Shown one piece after another: positions 44,157-52,809 of a stretch of 64,000 nucleotides of DNA (position 1 is the first letter of the stretch; every line of letters begins with the position of its first letter). The DNA is from Pseudomonas profundi (GTDB lineage Bacteria; Pseudomonadota; Gammaproteobacteria; Pseudomonadales; Pseudomonadaceae). Location: positions 62,001 to 126,000 of the forward strand of contig NZ_VTPZ01000003.1 in the NCBI RefSeq assembly GCF_008638305.1, given 5' to 3'. A model generated the notes under the pieces. It saw nothing but the letters and a program-made list of their open reading frames with translations, made no database searches and had not been told where the DNA came from. The position numbers were made by a program, and so were the translations under genes.

Positions 44157-44524
44157 CCCAACTGAATATTGATAACACCGCCCGCGCCATCAGCTGGCGC
44201 CCCCTTTGCGAACGCCGCGACCTGGTCGCCAACTCAGGCGTGGTGGCCTGGCTTGACGAAGCGCAGGTTGCGCTGTTCCACCTGCCAAGCACGGAACAGG
44301 GCGAACAGATATTCGCACTGGAAAACCGCGACCCGAAATCCGGCGCCAATGTCATTGGCCGCGGCATCGTCGGCAACCTCAAGGGCGAGCTGGTAATTGC
44401 CTCGCCTTTATACAAGCAGCACTTTCGCCTGAAGGACGGCAGCTGTCTGGAGTATCCCGAACAGCGCCTGCGGGCGTGGCCTGTGCGTCTTAACGGTGAT
44501 CTGGTGGAAATCGCGGAGGCCTGA
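44153..44524 (+). CDS. nirD: Nitrite reductase small subunit NirD
   Basis: A 123-residue Rieske-fold protein without the Cys-His cluster ligands, as usual for NirD. Recognisable parts are ISWRPLCERRDLVANSGVVAWLDEAQVALFHLP, NRDPKSGANVIGRGIVGN, and the C-terminal ASPLYKQHFRLKDGSCLEYPEQRLRAWPV. It associates with NirB in the cytoplasm and is needed for activity or stability. The ATG overlaps the nirB stop (ATGA), showing coupled translation. nirC-like follows 42 bp on. Confidence 0.93.
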   Translation: MTQLNIDNTARAISWRPLCERRDLVANSGVVAWLDEAQVALFHLPSTEQGEQIFALENRDPKSGANVIGRGIVGNLKGELVIASPLYKQHFRLKDGSCLEYPEQRLRAWPVRLNGDLVEIAEA

Positions 44525-44566
44525 TGCCTCCGCGACACCTCCTCTTACATATCTGAGTAAATTGTT

Positions 44567-45394
44567 ATGTCTTATCTGGTACCCGCTGAATTCGTCACCA
44601 AAATGGTCGATGCAGGTGAATCAAAAATCTTCATGGCCACCCGCGATGTGCTGATCAGAGCCTTCATGGCCGGCGCCATTCTCGCTCTGGCGGCAGTATT
44701 TGCCGTGACCATCTCAGTACAGACCGGCGTCCCGATTGTCGGTGCGATCCTTTTTCCGGTCGGCTTCTGCATGTTGTACCTGCTGGGCTTCGACCTGCTT
44801 ACCGGCGTGTTTGTCCTTACACCCCTGGCGTTGATTGATCGGCGTCCGGGCGTAACGATAGGCGGCGTACTGAAACACTGGGGTTTTGTGTTCGTCGGCA
44901 ACTTCTGCGGCGCCCTGACTGTCGCGGTGCTGATGGCGATCACCTTCACCTATGGCTTTTCCATCGAACCCGGTGAAGTCGGACAAGTGATTGCCAACAT
45001 CGGCGAGAACCGTACCGTAGGCTACAAGCAGTACGGCGCGGCGGGGATGCTTACCGTATTCATCGGCGGAGTGCTCTGTAACTGGATGGTCTCGTTGGGC
45101 GTGGTTGGCGCGATGATCTCGACCACAGTAAGCGGCAAAGTCATCGCCATGTGGATGCCTGTCATGCTGTTCTTCGCGATGGGCTTCGAGCACTCGGTGG
45201 TCAACATGTTCCTGTTCCCCTCGGGCCTGATCATGGGCGGCGATTTCTCGCTACTGGACTACCTGATCTGGAATGAACTACCGGTGGTGCTCGGCAACCT
45301 GATCGGCGGTCTGTCACTGACCGGCCTGACGCTCTACACCACCCACGTTAGAACCGCGCCCAAGCGCCCTAACTACGCAGCCAAGGCGCTCTAA
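44567..45394 (+). CDS. nirC: Formate/nitrite transporter family protein (NirC-like)
   Basis: A 275-residue membrane protein with six helices in the FNT (aquaporin-like) fold. FMAGAILALAAVFAVTISVQTG near residue 30, LLGFDLLTGVFVLTPLALIDRRPG near residue 75, and WMVSLGVVGAMISTTVSGKVIAMWMPVMLFFAMGFEHSVVNMFLFPSGLI hold the conserved pore and slit residues of the family. Placement in a nitrite-reductase operon indicates that it is a nitrite channel. The next gene starts 1 bp after its stop, so they share a transcript. Confidence 0.92.
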   Translation: MSYLVPAEFVTKMVDAGESKIFMATRDVLIRAFMAGAILALAAVFAVTISVQTGVPIVGAILFPVGFCMLYLLGFDLLTGVFVLTPLALIDRRPGVTIGGVLKHWGFVFVGNFCGALTVAVLMAITFTYGFSIEPGEVGQVIANIGENRTVGYKQYGAAGMLTVFIGGVLCNWMVSLGVVGAMISTTVSGKVIAMWMPVMLFFAMGFEHSVVNMFLFPSGLIMGGDFSLLDYLIWNELPVVLGNLIGGLSLTGLTLYTTHVRTAPKRPNYAAKAL

Positions 45395-45395
45395 A

Positions 45396-47165
45396 GTGGG
45401 AGTAACCCAGTCGTGTCTGCGGCTGGGCCGTGATCAGGCCCCCGGGCCTGGTCATTTGCGCATTGCCGTCGGCCAGTACTCCGACAAGGGCCGCAAGCAG
45501 ACCAATCAGGATTTTCACGGGCTGTGCATACCCTGCGAGCCGCTGCTCAGCTCCAAGGGCATCGCCATTGCGCTGGCAGACGGCATCAGCAGCAGCGATG
45601 TCAGCCATATTGCCAGCCAGTCAGCGGTCGCGAGTTTTCTCGAAGACTACTACTGCACCGCCGAAACCTGGTCAGTGAAAAAATCCGTGCAGCGCGTTCT
45701 GGCTGCCACCAACTCCTGGCTGTACGCCCAGACCCGGCAGAGCCAATACCGCTACGATCTCGACCGCGGATATGTGTGCACCTTCAGCGCCATGGTAGTG
45801 AAATCGCGCACGGCACACCTCTTCCACGTCGGCGATGCCCGCATTTACCGTGTACAGGGCAACGCGCTGGAACAGCTCACTGAAGATCACCGGATGCGGG
45901 TATCCGCGGACAAGAGTTACCTGAGCCGCGCTCTGGGCATTGATGCCTGGCTGGATATCGACTACCGCACCCTGCAAGTTGAAGTTGGCGACACCTTCAT
46001 GCTGCTCACCGATGGTGTGTACGAGCATGCCAGCAGTCGCTTCATGCTCGCTGCCATCGCGGCGAACCCCCTGGATCTGGACCTGGCCGCCCAGCGCATG
46101 GTTGAAGAAGCGCTTGAGCAAGGCAGCGACGACAATCTCACGGCGCAGATCATACGTATCGAAGAGTTGCCGGATCAGGCCGCCGATGAGTTGCATCAAC
46201 GACTGACCGAACTGCCGCCACCGCCCATCCTGCAGCCGGGGGAGGTGTTTGATGGCTACCGGATTATCCGTGAAGTGCATGCCAGCAGTCGCAGCCATGT
46301 ATATCTGGCCGAGGACGAACAGGAACCCGGGTTTATCGTTCTGAAAACCCCGTCTACTGATCTACGGGACGATTCAGCCTATCTGGAACGCTTTCTGACG
46401 GAAGAGTGGATTGCCCGCCGCATCCGCAGCAACCACGTACTCAAGCCCTGTCCGATCAATCGGCCGCGCAATTATCTGTATACCCTTACCGAATACATCG
46501 AAGGGCAGACGTTGGCCCAATGGATGCTCGACAACCCGACGCCGGATGTCGAAACCGTTCGCGGCATTGTCGAGCAGATCGCCAAAGGGCTGCAGGCCTT
46601 TCATCGAGCGGAGATGCTGCATCAGGATCTGCGCCCCGAAAACATCATGATCGACAGCAGCGGCACAGTGAAGATCATCGACTTTGGCTCCGCCAAGGTG
46701 GCCGGTCTGGCAGAGATCACCGCAGCGGTGCAACACAACGACATTCTCGGAACAGCCCAGTACACCGCTCCCGAATACTTCCTGGGCGAGAGCGGCACGC
46801 CGCTTTCAGATATGTTTTCGCTGGCCGTGATTACCTATCAGATGCTCACTGGCAAACTGCCCTATGGTGCGGAAGTGGCCAAGTGTCGTACGCGCGCCGC
46901 GCAGAACAAGCTGAAATACCAGTCAGTGCTGGACGACAACCGCGAGATTCCCGCCTGGCTCGACGAGGTACTGAGAAAAGCGCTGCAGCCTAGCCCCAAC
47001 AAGCGTTACACAGAGCTATCGGAGTTCGCCTTCGAGCTGCGCCGTCCCAGCCGCGAGCTGGCCAATCGCGCCCGCCCACCTTTGATCAAACGCAATCCTG
47101 TGCTGGTCTGGCAGTGGATTTCTGCCGTTTTACTCGTGGTCATTATTCTGCTGTTGATGCGCTGA
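45396..47165 (+). CDS. PP2C phosphatase-Ser/Thr kinase fusion in the nitrite operon
   Basis: A 589-residue bifunctional protein. Residues ~22-245 are a PP2C-type phosphatase: SDKGRKQTNQDFHG, LADGISSSDVSHIASQ, HVGDARIYRV, LLTDGVYEH and GSDDNLTAQIIRI supply the metal-binding Asp residues. Residues ~280-560 are a kinase: IVLKTPS (ATP Lys), the loop MLHQDLRPENIMI (HQD in place of HRD), and IIDFGSAKV (DFG). One C-terminal helix, VWQWISAVLLVVIILLLM, anchors it in the membrane. The start is a GTG at 45396. From memory, P. aeruginosa has a similar kinase gene next to its nirB/nirD/nasA genes. I infer a regulatory role on nitrate/nitrite uptake or assimilation. Confidence 0.9.
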   Translation: MGVTQSCLRLGRDQAPGPGHLRIAVGQYSDKGRKQTNQDFHGLCIPCEPLLSSKGIAIALADGISSSDVSHIASQSAVASFLEDYYCTAETWSVKKSVQRVLAATNSWLYAQTRQSQYRYDLDRGYVCTFSAMVVKSRTAHLFHVGDARIYRVQGNALEQLTEDHRMRVSADKSYLSRALGIDAWLDIDYRTLQVEVGDTFMLLTDGVYEHASSRFMLAAIAANPLDLDLAAQRMVEEALEQGSDDNLTAQIIRIEELPDQAADELHQRLTELPPPPILQPGEVFDGYRIIREVHASSRSHVYLAEDEQEPGFIVLKTPSTDLRDDSAYLERFLTEEWIARRIRSNHVLKPCPINRPRNYLYTLTEYIEGQTLAQWMLDNPTPDVETVRGIVEQIAKGLQAFHRAEMLHQDLRPENIMIDSSGTVKIIDFGSAKVAGLAEITAAVQHNDILGTAQYTAPEYFLGESGTPLSDMFSLAVITYQMLTGKLPYGAEVAKCRTRAAQNKLKYQSVLDDNREIPAWLDEVLRKALQPSPNKRYTELSEFAFELRRPSRELANRARPPLIKRNPVLVWQWISAVLLVVIILLLMR

Positions 47166-47274
47166 CCTGGCCGCTAATCAGGCTAAATGGCCAACTTCGT
47201 GGAACCTTTAGCCTTCACCCTGCGCCTATCCTCTACACTCGTGAATATTCAGAAGCATTGATCGGAGTAGACGG

Positions 47275-47811
47275 ATGAGATGGATCAAGCGGTTGGGCAC
47301 AGTCGTCATCGTGGCCCTTGTTATCAGCGCGGCGCTGGGCCTGCATTACATACTGCCAAAACATGACGTTGTGCATGTCACCGGCGTTGAGGTCAAACGG
47401 GTCGATGATGACGGCGTGGTCAATGCCGAGAATCCGGCTGAAGGGCCTACCCGCGACATGTACTTCATCAATACCGCGGATCCCGACAGCAACAAGGTGC
47501 GGGTGTACCGTAACGAAGATACCGGCTGGGGCTTCCCCTGGTATTTCAAGTTCGACTCCGCCGATGTGCAAGCCCGCGCTCAGGATTTTTCGCGGAACAG
47601 CAATCAGCTGGCGCTGATTCGCTATTACGGCTGGCGGCTACAGATGTTCTCGACATTTCCGAACATCACTGACATCGAGGCCACCACCACCCGGGACGAG
47701 CCCCTGCCTATATTCAATATACTGTTCTTCCTGGTGGTCGGTGGTGTGATTATGGCGGTTTTCCTGGCGACGCGTAGACGCTCGCAGCGACGTCTGGATA
47801 GGCCCATTTAA
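47275..47811 (+). CDS. DUF1523 family membrane protein
   Basis: A 178-residue protein with an N-terminal helix (RLGTVVIVALVISAALGLHYIL) and a C-terminal one (NILFFLVVGGVIMAVFLATRRRSQRR), so both ends lie in the cytoplasm with a ~110-residue periplasmic domain between. That domain carries HDVVHVTGVEVKRVDDDG, the DMYFINTADPDSNKVRVYRNEDTGWGFPWYFKFDS segment and ALIRYYGWRLQMFSTFPNI, the signature of DUF1523. The function is unknown. It stands alone and converges on the maa gene with a 5-bp gap. Confidence 0.85.
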   Translation: MRWIKRLGTVVIVALVISAALGLHYILPKHDVVHVTGVEVKRVDDDGVVNAENPAEGPTRDMYFINTADPDSNKVRVYRNEDTGWGFPWYFKFDSADVQARAQDFSRNSNQLALIRYYGWRLQMFSTFPNITDIEATTTRDEPLPIFNILFFLVVGGVIMAVFLATRRRSQRRLDRPI

Positions 47812-47816
47812 ACAGC

Positions 47817-48389
47817 TCAATCCGCAATGGCCTTGATCACCCGGCATGGATTGCCCGCGGCAAACACCTCAGCCGGTATGTCGCGGGTCACCACGCTGCC
47901 CGCGCCGATTACGGTACCGGCACCGACAGTTACGCCCGGACAGACAACAGCGCCGCCGCCAACCCAGACGTCATCGCCAATGGTGACTGGTTTGCCTGAC
48001 TCAAGTCCGGTGCGCCGCTGTGCTGCGCTCATCGGGTGAGTTGCGGCATACACCTGCACGCCCGGCCCAAACAGCACGTTCGAGCCAATAACGACGCGCG
48101 CCACATCCAGAATCACACAGTTGAAATTGAAGAAGACCCTGTCCCCGAGCGTGATGTTATCGCCGTAATCACATAAAAAGGGCGGCTCAATCGTCACATC
48201 GCTACCGCAGTCAGGCACCAGCTCACGGAGCAGCCGGTCACGCTCGGCCTGCTCGCTATCACTGGTATGGTTGAATGCTCTGGTGAGCAGCCGCGCCCGG
48301 TTCCGCGCGGCTACCAGCTCCGGCGACAGCGGATCATAGAGTTCGCCACGCAGCATCTTGTCTCGTTCTGGAACCGTGCTATTGCTCAA
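47817..48389 (-). CDS. Maltose/sugar O-acetyltransferase (Maa-like)
   Basis: A 190-residue hexapeptide-repeat acetyltransferase. The N-terminal helix pair MLRGELYDPLSPELVAARNRARLLTRAFNH is the Maa signature. The left-handed beta-helix runs through ITLGDRVFFNFNCVILDVARVVIGSNVLFGPGVQVYAATH (with the catalytic His), and GKPVTIGDDVWVGGGAVVCPGVTVGAGTVIGAGSVVTRD forms the last coils. It transfers acetyl from acetyl-CoA to sugars. I start it at the TTG at 48389, which overlaps the mepA stop (TTGAGCAATAG) with GAGG upstream; an ATG at 48356 is the alternative. Confidence 0.85.
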   Translation of the reverse strand: MSNSTVPERDKMLRGELYDPLSPELVAARNRARLLTRAFNHTSDSEQAERDRLLRELVPDCGSDVTIEPPFLCDYGDNITLGDRVFFNFNCVILDVARVVIGSNVLFGPGVQVYAATHPMSAAQRRTGLESGKPVTIGDDVWVGGGAVVCPGVTVGAGTVIGAGSVVTRDIPAEVFAAGNPCRVIKAIAD

Positions 48390-49215
48390 GTACGGCCTCA
48401 CAGGCTGCCGGTACAGTGCGGCGCGGACTGGATTCGCGCGCCAGTCGGGGGGTTGGCTGGATGTTATCGCAGCCTTCTCCTGGGGGCGGTGCAGGCTGAT
48501 CGACGCATTCCGGCGAACCCGCAGGGCAACGCAGACGGACATGCAGATGCTCGTCATGCGCGGGCCATGGCCGGATCCTGCGCAGCCAGCTCCGGTCTTC
48601 CCAGTTGCGCTCACACAGATCCCGCTTGACGGCGGCATCGACAAAGATGCGCGCCACACGGTCATCAAGCGCGGCAAGGTGAATCAGCTCGGCGTGCCTG
48701 TCGGTCCAGCGCTCAGGATCCATTCTGCCGGTCTCCGGATCGACCAGGATGGGCTGTTCCAGCTTCTCTCGGCGACCAGGTTCCAGCGCCGGCAAATCAA
48801 GCCGGAACCAGATATCCACATCCAGGCCGCTTTGATGACTGACATGCCCATAGGACATGGGACCACCTCGCGGCTGCGCCATATCGCCCACCAGTATCGG
48901 GCCGAAGCCTTCCTCATCCACCCGCTGGCCGAGCGCCTGAATGTAATCAACCAGCGAGGGGTGTCCATAATGGCGACGCCGCTCGAGATCGACCGCCTGA
49001 TAGCCCGTGCCTTGCTCGGGCAGCTGCTGCGCGCCGATCAGGCAGGCACCGCCGTGATGCCCGATGATACGGGGCTCACCCTCCACCGGCCCCACCACCG
49101 TCGACCAGTCCTGCTGGGCAGCGGCGTCGGTTGGCCAGGTGATTGTCAGAATGCCCACTGTCATCAGGCTGAGCACCAGCAAGGCAGTACGGATCGGATT
49201 GAAAAAACTGCGCAT
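48379..49215 (-). CDS. mepA: Penicillin-insensitive murein endopeptidase MepA
   Basis: A 278-residue periplasmic LAS-family metallopeptidase with a signal peptide (to about DAAA, residue ~33). Zinc and active-site motifs are IIGHHGGACLIGA, MSYGHVSHQSGLDVDIWF near residue 120, and WPAHDEHLHVRLRCP near residue 218. It cuts the D-Ala-meso-DAP cross-links of peptidoglycan. The Cys-rich C-terminal tail (CPAGSPECVDQPAPPPGEGC) is usual for the family. The start at 49215 gives a clean signal peptide; the open frame reaches further up. It lies 14 bp after the alpha/beta hydrolase gene and overlaps maa. Confidence 0.9.
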   Translation of the reverse strand: MRSFFNPIRTALLVLSLMTVGILTITWPTDAAAQQDWSTVVGPVEGEPRIIGHHGGACLIGAQQLPEQGTGYQAVDLERRRHYGHPSLVDYIQALGQRVDEEGFGPILVGDMAQPRGGPMSYGHVSHQSGLDVDIWFRLDLPALEPGRREKLEQPILVDPETGRMDPERWTDRHAELIHLAALDDRVARIFVDAAVKRDLCERNWEDRSWLRRIRPWPAHDEHLHVRLRCPAGSPECVDQPAPPPGEGCDNIQPTPRLARESSPRRTVPAACEAVLEQ

Positions 49216-49229
49216 GGAAGCTGGCCTTA

Positions 49230-50354
49230 TCACTTGTGCTGGCGCGCCAGCCAATCGAGACCCGGACGATAGAGCATGTCGTGCTCCCCCTCAAAGATCA
49301 CCAGTTCGGCCGGGCCCGACTGAAGATGTAACACCACGTTCGCGTTTGCTTCTTCGAACCGGGGATAGTCGCCGTCCTGATGAATCGAACGCTCGCTCAG
49401 CGCCTCGGGGATGCTGCGCTCGGCGTTCAGCTGTTCGATCAGGTCGGGTGCGATCCTGTCGTCCTCCTTGGCCAGATCGTTGAAGGCGCGCAATGCCTGC
49501 TCCGGCGGAACGGTCTCATCGCCCAGGCCATGCGCGATATGAACCGGGAATTCACCGCGTACGTCCTGTAATCGCGACCGCGGGCTGCGTTCCAGGCACT
49601 CGGCATAGGCATCGGTGCCTTGCTCCGGCGCGCCACCGCAGGCGCCGGCAATTTCGCCGGCGTATTTCGCACCCTGCGAGTCGTTCCACTGATACCAGGC
49701 AATCAGGTCATATACCGGCACCCATAACGACACCCCGGCAAACACGTCCGGATGACGGCTGGCCAGATGCATGGCATTCATAGCCCCGCCTGAATAACCC
49801 AGCAGGTAGATCCGCTGCGGATCGATATTGGCGTTCTCGCGCGCATAATCGAGGGCATCCTGCATGTCGGACATCACCAGGTCAGAGGCGGTGGACTCGG
49901 GCCGGCCGTCATTCTGACCGCGGAAGTCCGGATGCATGAACACCCAATCGTTGGCGACCGCAAATTGCGCGATGGGGATATCGATATTCTGCAGATAGTC
50001 TGTGCTCCAGCTATGCAGCACCAGCAGCAGCGGTTTCTCCTGATCCGAACCGGAGTCATAAAACAGCGCCTTCTGCGAAGCGCCGTCAGCCGAGGCGGGT
50101 ATCTCGATGTCTTTCACATCGGGGACCTGTTCGCGCCACCTGGAGAGATCCGCCGCGACCAGACCGCCCGGAAATTCCGTCACCCGCAGATGTTCGCTCG
50201 GATGCTCGACCTGAACCTGCGCCCCGCCATGGCCATCACCCTGCGAAGCCGTTGCCGGGCTGGAGTTTGAGTCACTACAGCCAGAAACAGTCAACAACCC
50301 AAAAATGAGCGCGATGGGTAAACCGAACCTGGTGATACGCCTGGACTGGATCAT
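49230..50354 (-). CDS. Lipoprotein alpha/beta hydrolase
   Basis: A 374-residue secreted esterase-like protein. The N-terminal lipobox LLTVSGCSDSNSS puts the lipid on Cys ~25. The alpha/beta hydrolase core shows LLLVLHSWSTDYLQNID near residue 125, the nucleophile elbow YLLGYSGGAMNAMHLAS near residue 190, and the His-side segment HIAHGLGDETVPPEQALRAF near residue 280. It probably hydrolyses an ester or peptide-like substrate at the outer membrane or in the periplasm; prolyl-oligopeptidase or PHB-depolymerase-like relatives exist. GGAGACACCCC precedes the ATG at 50354. It is the first gene of an operon with mepA and maa. Confidence 0.85.
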   Translation of the reverse strand: MIQSRRITRFGLPIALIFGLLTVSGCSDSNSSPATASQGDGHGGAQVQVEHPSEHLRVTEFPGGLVAADLSRWREQVPDVKDIEIPASADGASQKALFYDSGSDQEKPLLLVLHSWSTDYLQNIDIPIAQFAVANDWVFMHPDFRGQNDGRPESTASDLVMSDMQDALDYARENANIDPQRIYLLGYSGGAMNAMHLASRHPDVFAGVSLWVPVYDLIAWYQWNDSQGAKYAGEIAGACGGAPEQGTDAYAECLERSPRSRLQDVRGEFPVHIAHGLGDETVPPEQALRAFNDLAKEDDRIAPDLIEQLNAERSIPEALSERSIHQDGDYPRFEEANANVVLHLQSGPAELVIFEGEHDMLYRPGLDWLARQHK

Positions 50355-50576
50355 GGGGTGTCTCCGATCGTGGGCGCTCCTTGCCATGGCAGTACTCGGC
50401 CGCGCTGATTGACGGCTATATATTCTGCGACTCCGGGTCTGGATAAATGTTCTGCCGATCAGCTGGGAGTCTGCGACATCCGGATCGAATGGTCATGCCC
50501 CGAGAGTCCGCTCCTGGTTGCCGGCCATGGCTCATTCAGCCGGACCCCTGGCTTGCTGTGGCTCGAAGCGACTCAA

Positions 50577-51128
50577 TCAGGCGTGGATACAACAGATCGT
50601 CGCGCCCCGCGGCGCTGTCAGCTCGTCGACCTCATGGACCAGTCCGGTCGCTATCGCCTCGCTCGGATTGAGGATACGCGGTGCTGCGGTCAGATAACTG
50701 AGGGTATCCAGCGAGTCGCCGACATCCTCGGTCCGTTCGCGGACGATATCCGCATACATCTGAAGGTCGTAATCCAGGCTCATGGCATATTCCGACATGC
50801 GCGAATGATCGACCGAACCATGCAAGGTCCAGTGAAAAGGATGAAACAGGAACTTGCTGTGTTTACAGGCAGTGCGACGCTCGCCCGCGAGATAAATAAT
50901 GTTGCCCATGGATTCGACCGTCCCCAGATTATGGGTATGCACTGGAATGGGCAAAGACATCAAAAAGTTGTACAGCGAAAATCCGTAGCTGCACTCACCA
51001 CCCATTGTGGCAATTTTGACGATCAGCTCGGATGCTTCGCTATTGACCGCGTCCGAGCATTTCCTGATGAGCTGTCCGGTAGTCGATGAGTTGATCGGGC
51101 CGGTGAAATGAACGACATATGACGTCAT
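50577..51128 (-). CDS. ClpP-like serine protease (SppA/ClpP crotonase fold)
   Basis: A 183-residue ClpP-family protein. The catalytic Ser is in LGTVESMGNIIYLAG near residue 73, the His in KFLFHPFHWTLHG near residue 96, and the Asp probably in the LQMYADIVRERTEDVG helix, although the spacing differs from housekeeping ClpP. The oxyanion Gly-Gly is in KIATMGGECSYGF. It lacks the ClpX partner gene and differs from the main ClpP, so it may have a special substrate or be a non-degradative family member. The nearby genes are KGG stress proteins and a GGDEF protein. It is transcribed on its own. Confidence 0.8.
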   Translation of the reverse strand: MTSYVVHFTGPINSSTTGQLIRKCSDAVNSEASELIVKIATMGGECSYGFSLYNFLMSLPIPVHTHNLGTVESMGNIIYLAGERRTACKHSKFLFHPFHWTLHGSVDHSRMSEYAMSLDYDLQMYADIVRERTEDVGDSLDTLSYLTAAPRILNPSEAIATGLVHEVDELTAPRGATICCIHA

Positions 51129-51267
51129 GGCGATCCTCGGGTCTGGTGATCTCCATCGTGATGCTTGATTCAGGCTCGGTCTGCGACGGAAGTTATCCCT
51201 AGCCTAGTCCGCACCTGGGGCTGTTGCTTCGGTTGAGGCATAAAAATTAATACCTACATCCCCAACC

Positions 51268-51294
51268 AAAAAAAGCGGGAGCCTGTGCTCCCGC
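51268..51294 (-). terminator. Rho-independent terminator after the KGG protein gene
   Basis: On the minus strand GCGGGAGC-ACAG-GCTCCCGC is followed by TTTTTTT. It lies 9 bp past the stop of the 51304-51645 gene. Confidence 0.92.
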
Positions 51295-51303
51295 CCAGCT
51301 GCA

Positions 51304-51645
51304 TCAGCTATTGCGGCCGCCGCTATGGCTGTTCTGGCCGCCTTTGCGTCCGGCTTCGGATGCTTTTTCGCGGTCATTGGCGAAGTTGCCGCCACTGTTC
51401 TGACCGCCTTTGCTGCCCGCTTCCGACGCCCGTTCCGGGTCGTTGGCGAAGTTACCTCCGCTGTTCTGGCCGCCTTTGCTGCCAGCCTCAGAGGCGCGCT
51501 CAGGGTCGTTGGCAAAGTTGCCGCCGCTGTTCTGGCCGCCCTTGCTACCGATGTCCTGATAGAATTCCTTGTCGTGGGTTTGCGAGGTTTTCTGACCGCC
51601 CTTCTGACCGGCCTGGCTTGTGCTCATGTTGTCTTTACTGGACAT
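51304..51645 (-). CDS. KGG-repeat stress protein with three tandem repeats
   Basis: A 113-residue, very hydrophilic protein made of KGG repeats (YciG/con-10 type). Three near-identical ~23-residue units, GSKGGQNSGGNFANDPERASEA, run from about residue 33 to 100, after an N-terminal QAGQKGGQKTSQTHDKEF. The DNA repeats are also nearly identical and could slip. Such proteins are linked to general stress and desiccation, and are disordered in solution. GAGGAG lies before the ATG, and a strong terminator follows. A second, shorter copy lies at 52629-52799 on the other strand. Confidence 0.9.
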   Translation of the reverse strand: MSSKDNMSTSQAGQKGGQKTSQTHDKEFYQDIGSKGGQNSGGNFANDPERASEAGSKGGQNSGGNFANDPERASEAGSKGGQNSGGNFANDREKASEAGRKGGQNSHSGGRNS

Positions 51646-51848
51646 ACAACTCTCCTCTAGACAAGTGCAACATCACTTAAATATCAAAGGGATACGGTAC
51701 CGCCTCGGTTGTTTTCCGAGCGTTATACCGCCCTCACCAACTACGAAAGGAAGCCCTCTGGAAAGTTCACAACCATTCAGCAGACCAGGCGTTTTTAGGG
51801 CACACGCGCCCGGCTGAGCGTTTTCTGCCTGGTCCACGCGACGGCATT

Positions 51849-52475
51849 TCAGCCGTTGTGAAAGCGGTAACAGTTGCGACCGGAGTGTTTTGCCTGATAC
51901 ATCGCGCTATCGGCGCGCTGCAGCAGGTCCTCAGCGGATTGTGCATGTCGGTTCAGAATGGCCACGCCGAGGCTGGCGCCAATGCTGACCTCGACCCCGG
52001 ATTCGATTCTGATAGGTTCATTGACTCGCTGCAGGAATCGATCAAGAACCCGCTCGATATCTTCCCGCCGCGCCGTGCCCTCCAGAAGCACCACGAACTC
52101 GTCGCCGCCGAGCCGGGCGACATAATCTGACTGACGGCCCAGCTCGGTCAGCAGCGACGCAACGTGCTGCAGGACCTTATCCCCAACTGCGTGGCCGTAG
52201 GTATCGTTGGCCTGCTTGAACCTGTCGAGGTCGAGCATGACCAGACCACAACTATAGCCCGGATCGCTTTCGACGATCCGCATCGACTGATCGAGCCGCT
52301 TCATCAGGCCGCGACGGTTGCCGACACCGGTGAGCAGGTCGGTAACGGCCATGTGCTCAGCGGCGTGAGCGGCCAGCTGTCGCTCGGTTACATCGCGCTG
52401 CAGCCGCATGCTGCGCTCATCACCGATGGATCTGACCAGACGTTCGATCATGCCACTGCTTGTATCTACTCCCAT
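51849..52475 (-). CDS. Diguanylate cyclase (GGDEF)
   Basis: A 208-residue protein with one GGDEF domain. The active-site motif RLGGDEFVVLLEG is intact near residue 124, and RQSD five residues before it is an I-site for c-di-GMP inhibition. The metal-binding Asp is in VMLDLDRFKQANDTYGHAVGD near residue 82. The N-terminus is only ~45 residues of helix (ERSMRLQRDVTERQLAAHAAEH) with no sensor domain, which is unusual. It makes c-di-GMP from GTP. The start at 52475 has a poor ribosome site, so a later ATG (for example at residue 9) is possible. Confidence 0.87.
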   Translation of the reverse strand: MGVDTSSGMIERLVRSIGDERSMRLQRDVTERQLAAHAAEHMAVTDLLTGVGNRRGLMKRLDQSMRIVESDPGYSCGLVMLDLDRFKQANDTYGHAVGDKVLQHVASLLTELGRQSDYVARLGGDEFVVLLEGTARREDIERVLDRFLQRVNEPIRIESGVEVSIGASLGVAILNRHAQSAEDLLQRADSAMYQAKHSGRNCYRFHNG

Positions 52476-52628
52476 TCAGCTATTTCAAGAAGAATTTTAA
52501 CGACGAATTGGAATTAGCTTTGCTTTCAAAAACAGGAACTTCAAACAACGCGAGGGTCGAATTCTGCAAGAGCGATCGATATCCGGTCGTTCGTGTATGT
52601 CCCTGACACCAAGTGAGGAGATTGACAC

Positions 52629-52799
52629 ATGACTACCAATAAGAACCCAGGCAACTTTGCAAACGATCGAGAGAAAGCGTCGGAAGCAGGGAAAAAAGGC
52701 GGCCACAACAGCGGTGGCAACTTTGCAAACGATCGCGAAAAGGCTTCAGAAGCCGGCAAGAAAGGCGGCCAGAATAGCCATGGTGGCGGCCGTAGCTAA
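52629..52799 (+). CDS. Small KGG-repeat stress protein
   Basis: A 56-residue protein, too short for most ORF calls: MTTNKNPGNFANDREKASEA, GKKGGHNSGGNFANDREKAS, EAGKKGGQNSHGGGRS. It has two KGG units of the same family as the 113-residue protein at 51304-51645 on the other strand; the shared NFANDREKASEAG core shows a recent common origin. GAGGAG sits about 8 bases before the ATG, and a strong terminator lies 10 bp after the stop. It probably acts in stress protection or as a disordered osmotic or desiccation-type protein. I call it on the clear start, stop and terminator context. Confidence 0.88.
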   Translation: MTTNKNPGNFANDREKASEAGKKGGHNSGGNFANDREKASEAGKKGGQNSHGGGRS

Positions 52800-52809
52800 C
52801 ACAACCATA

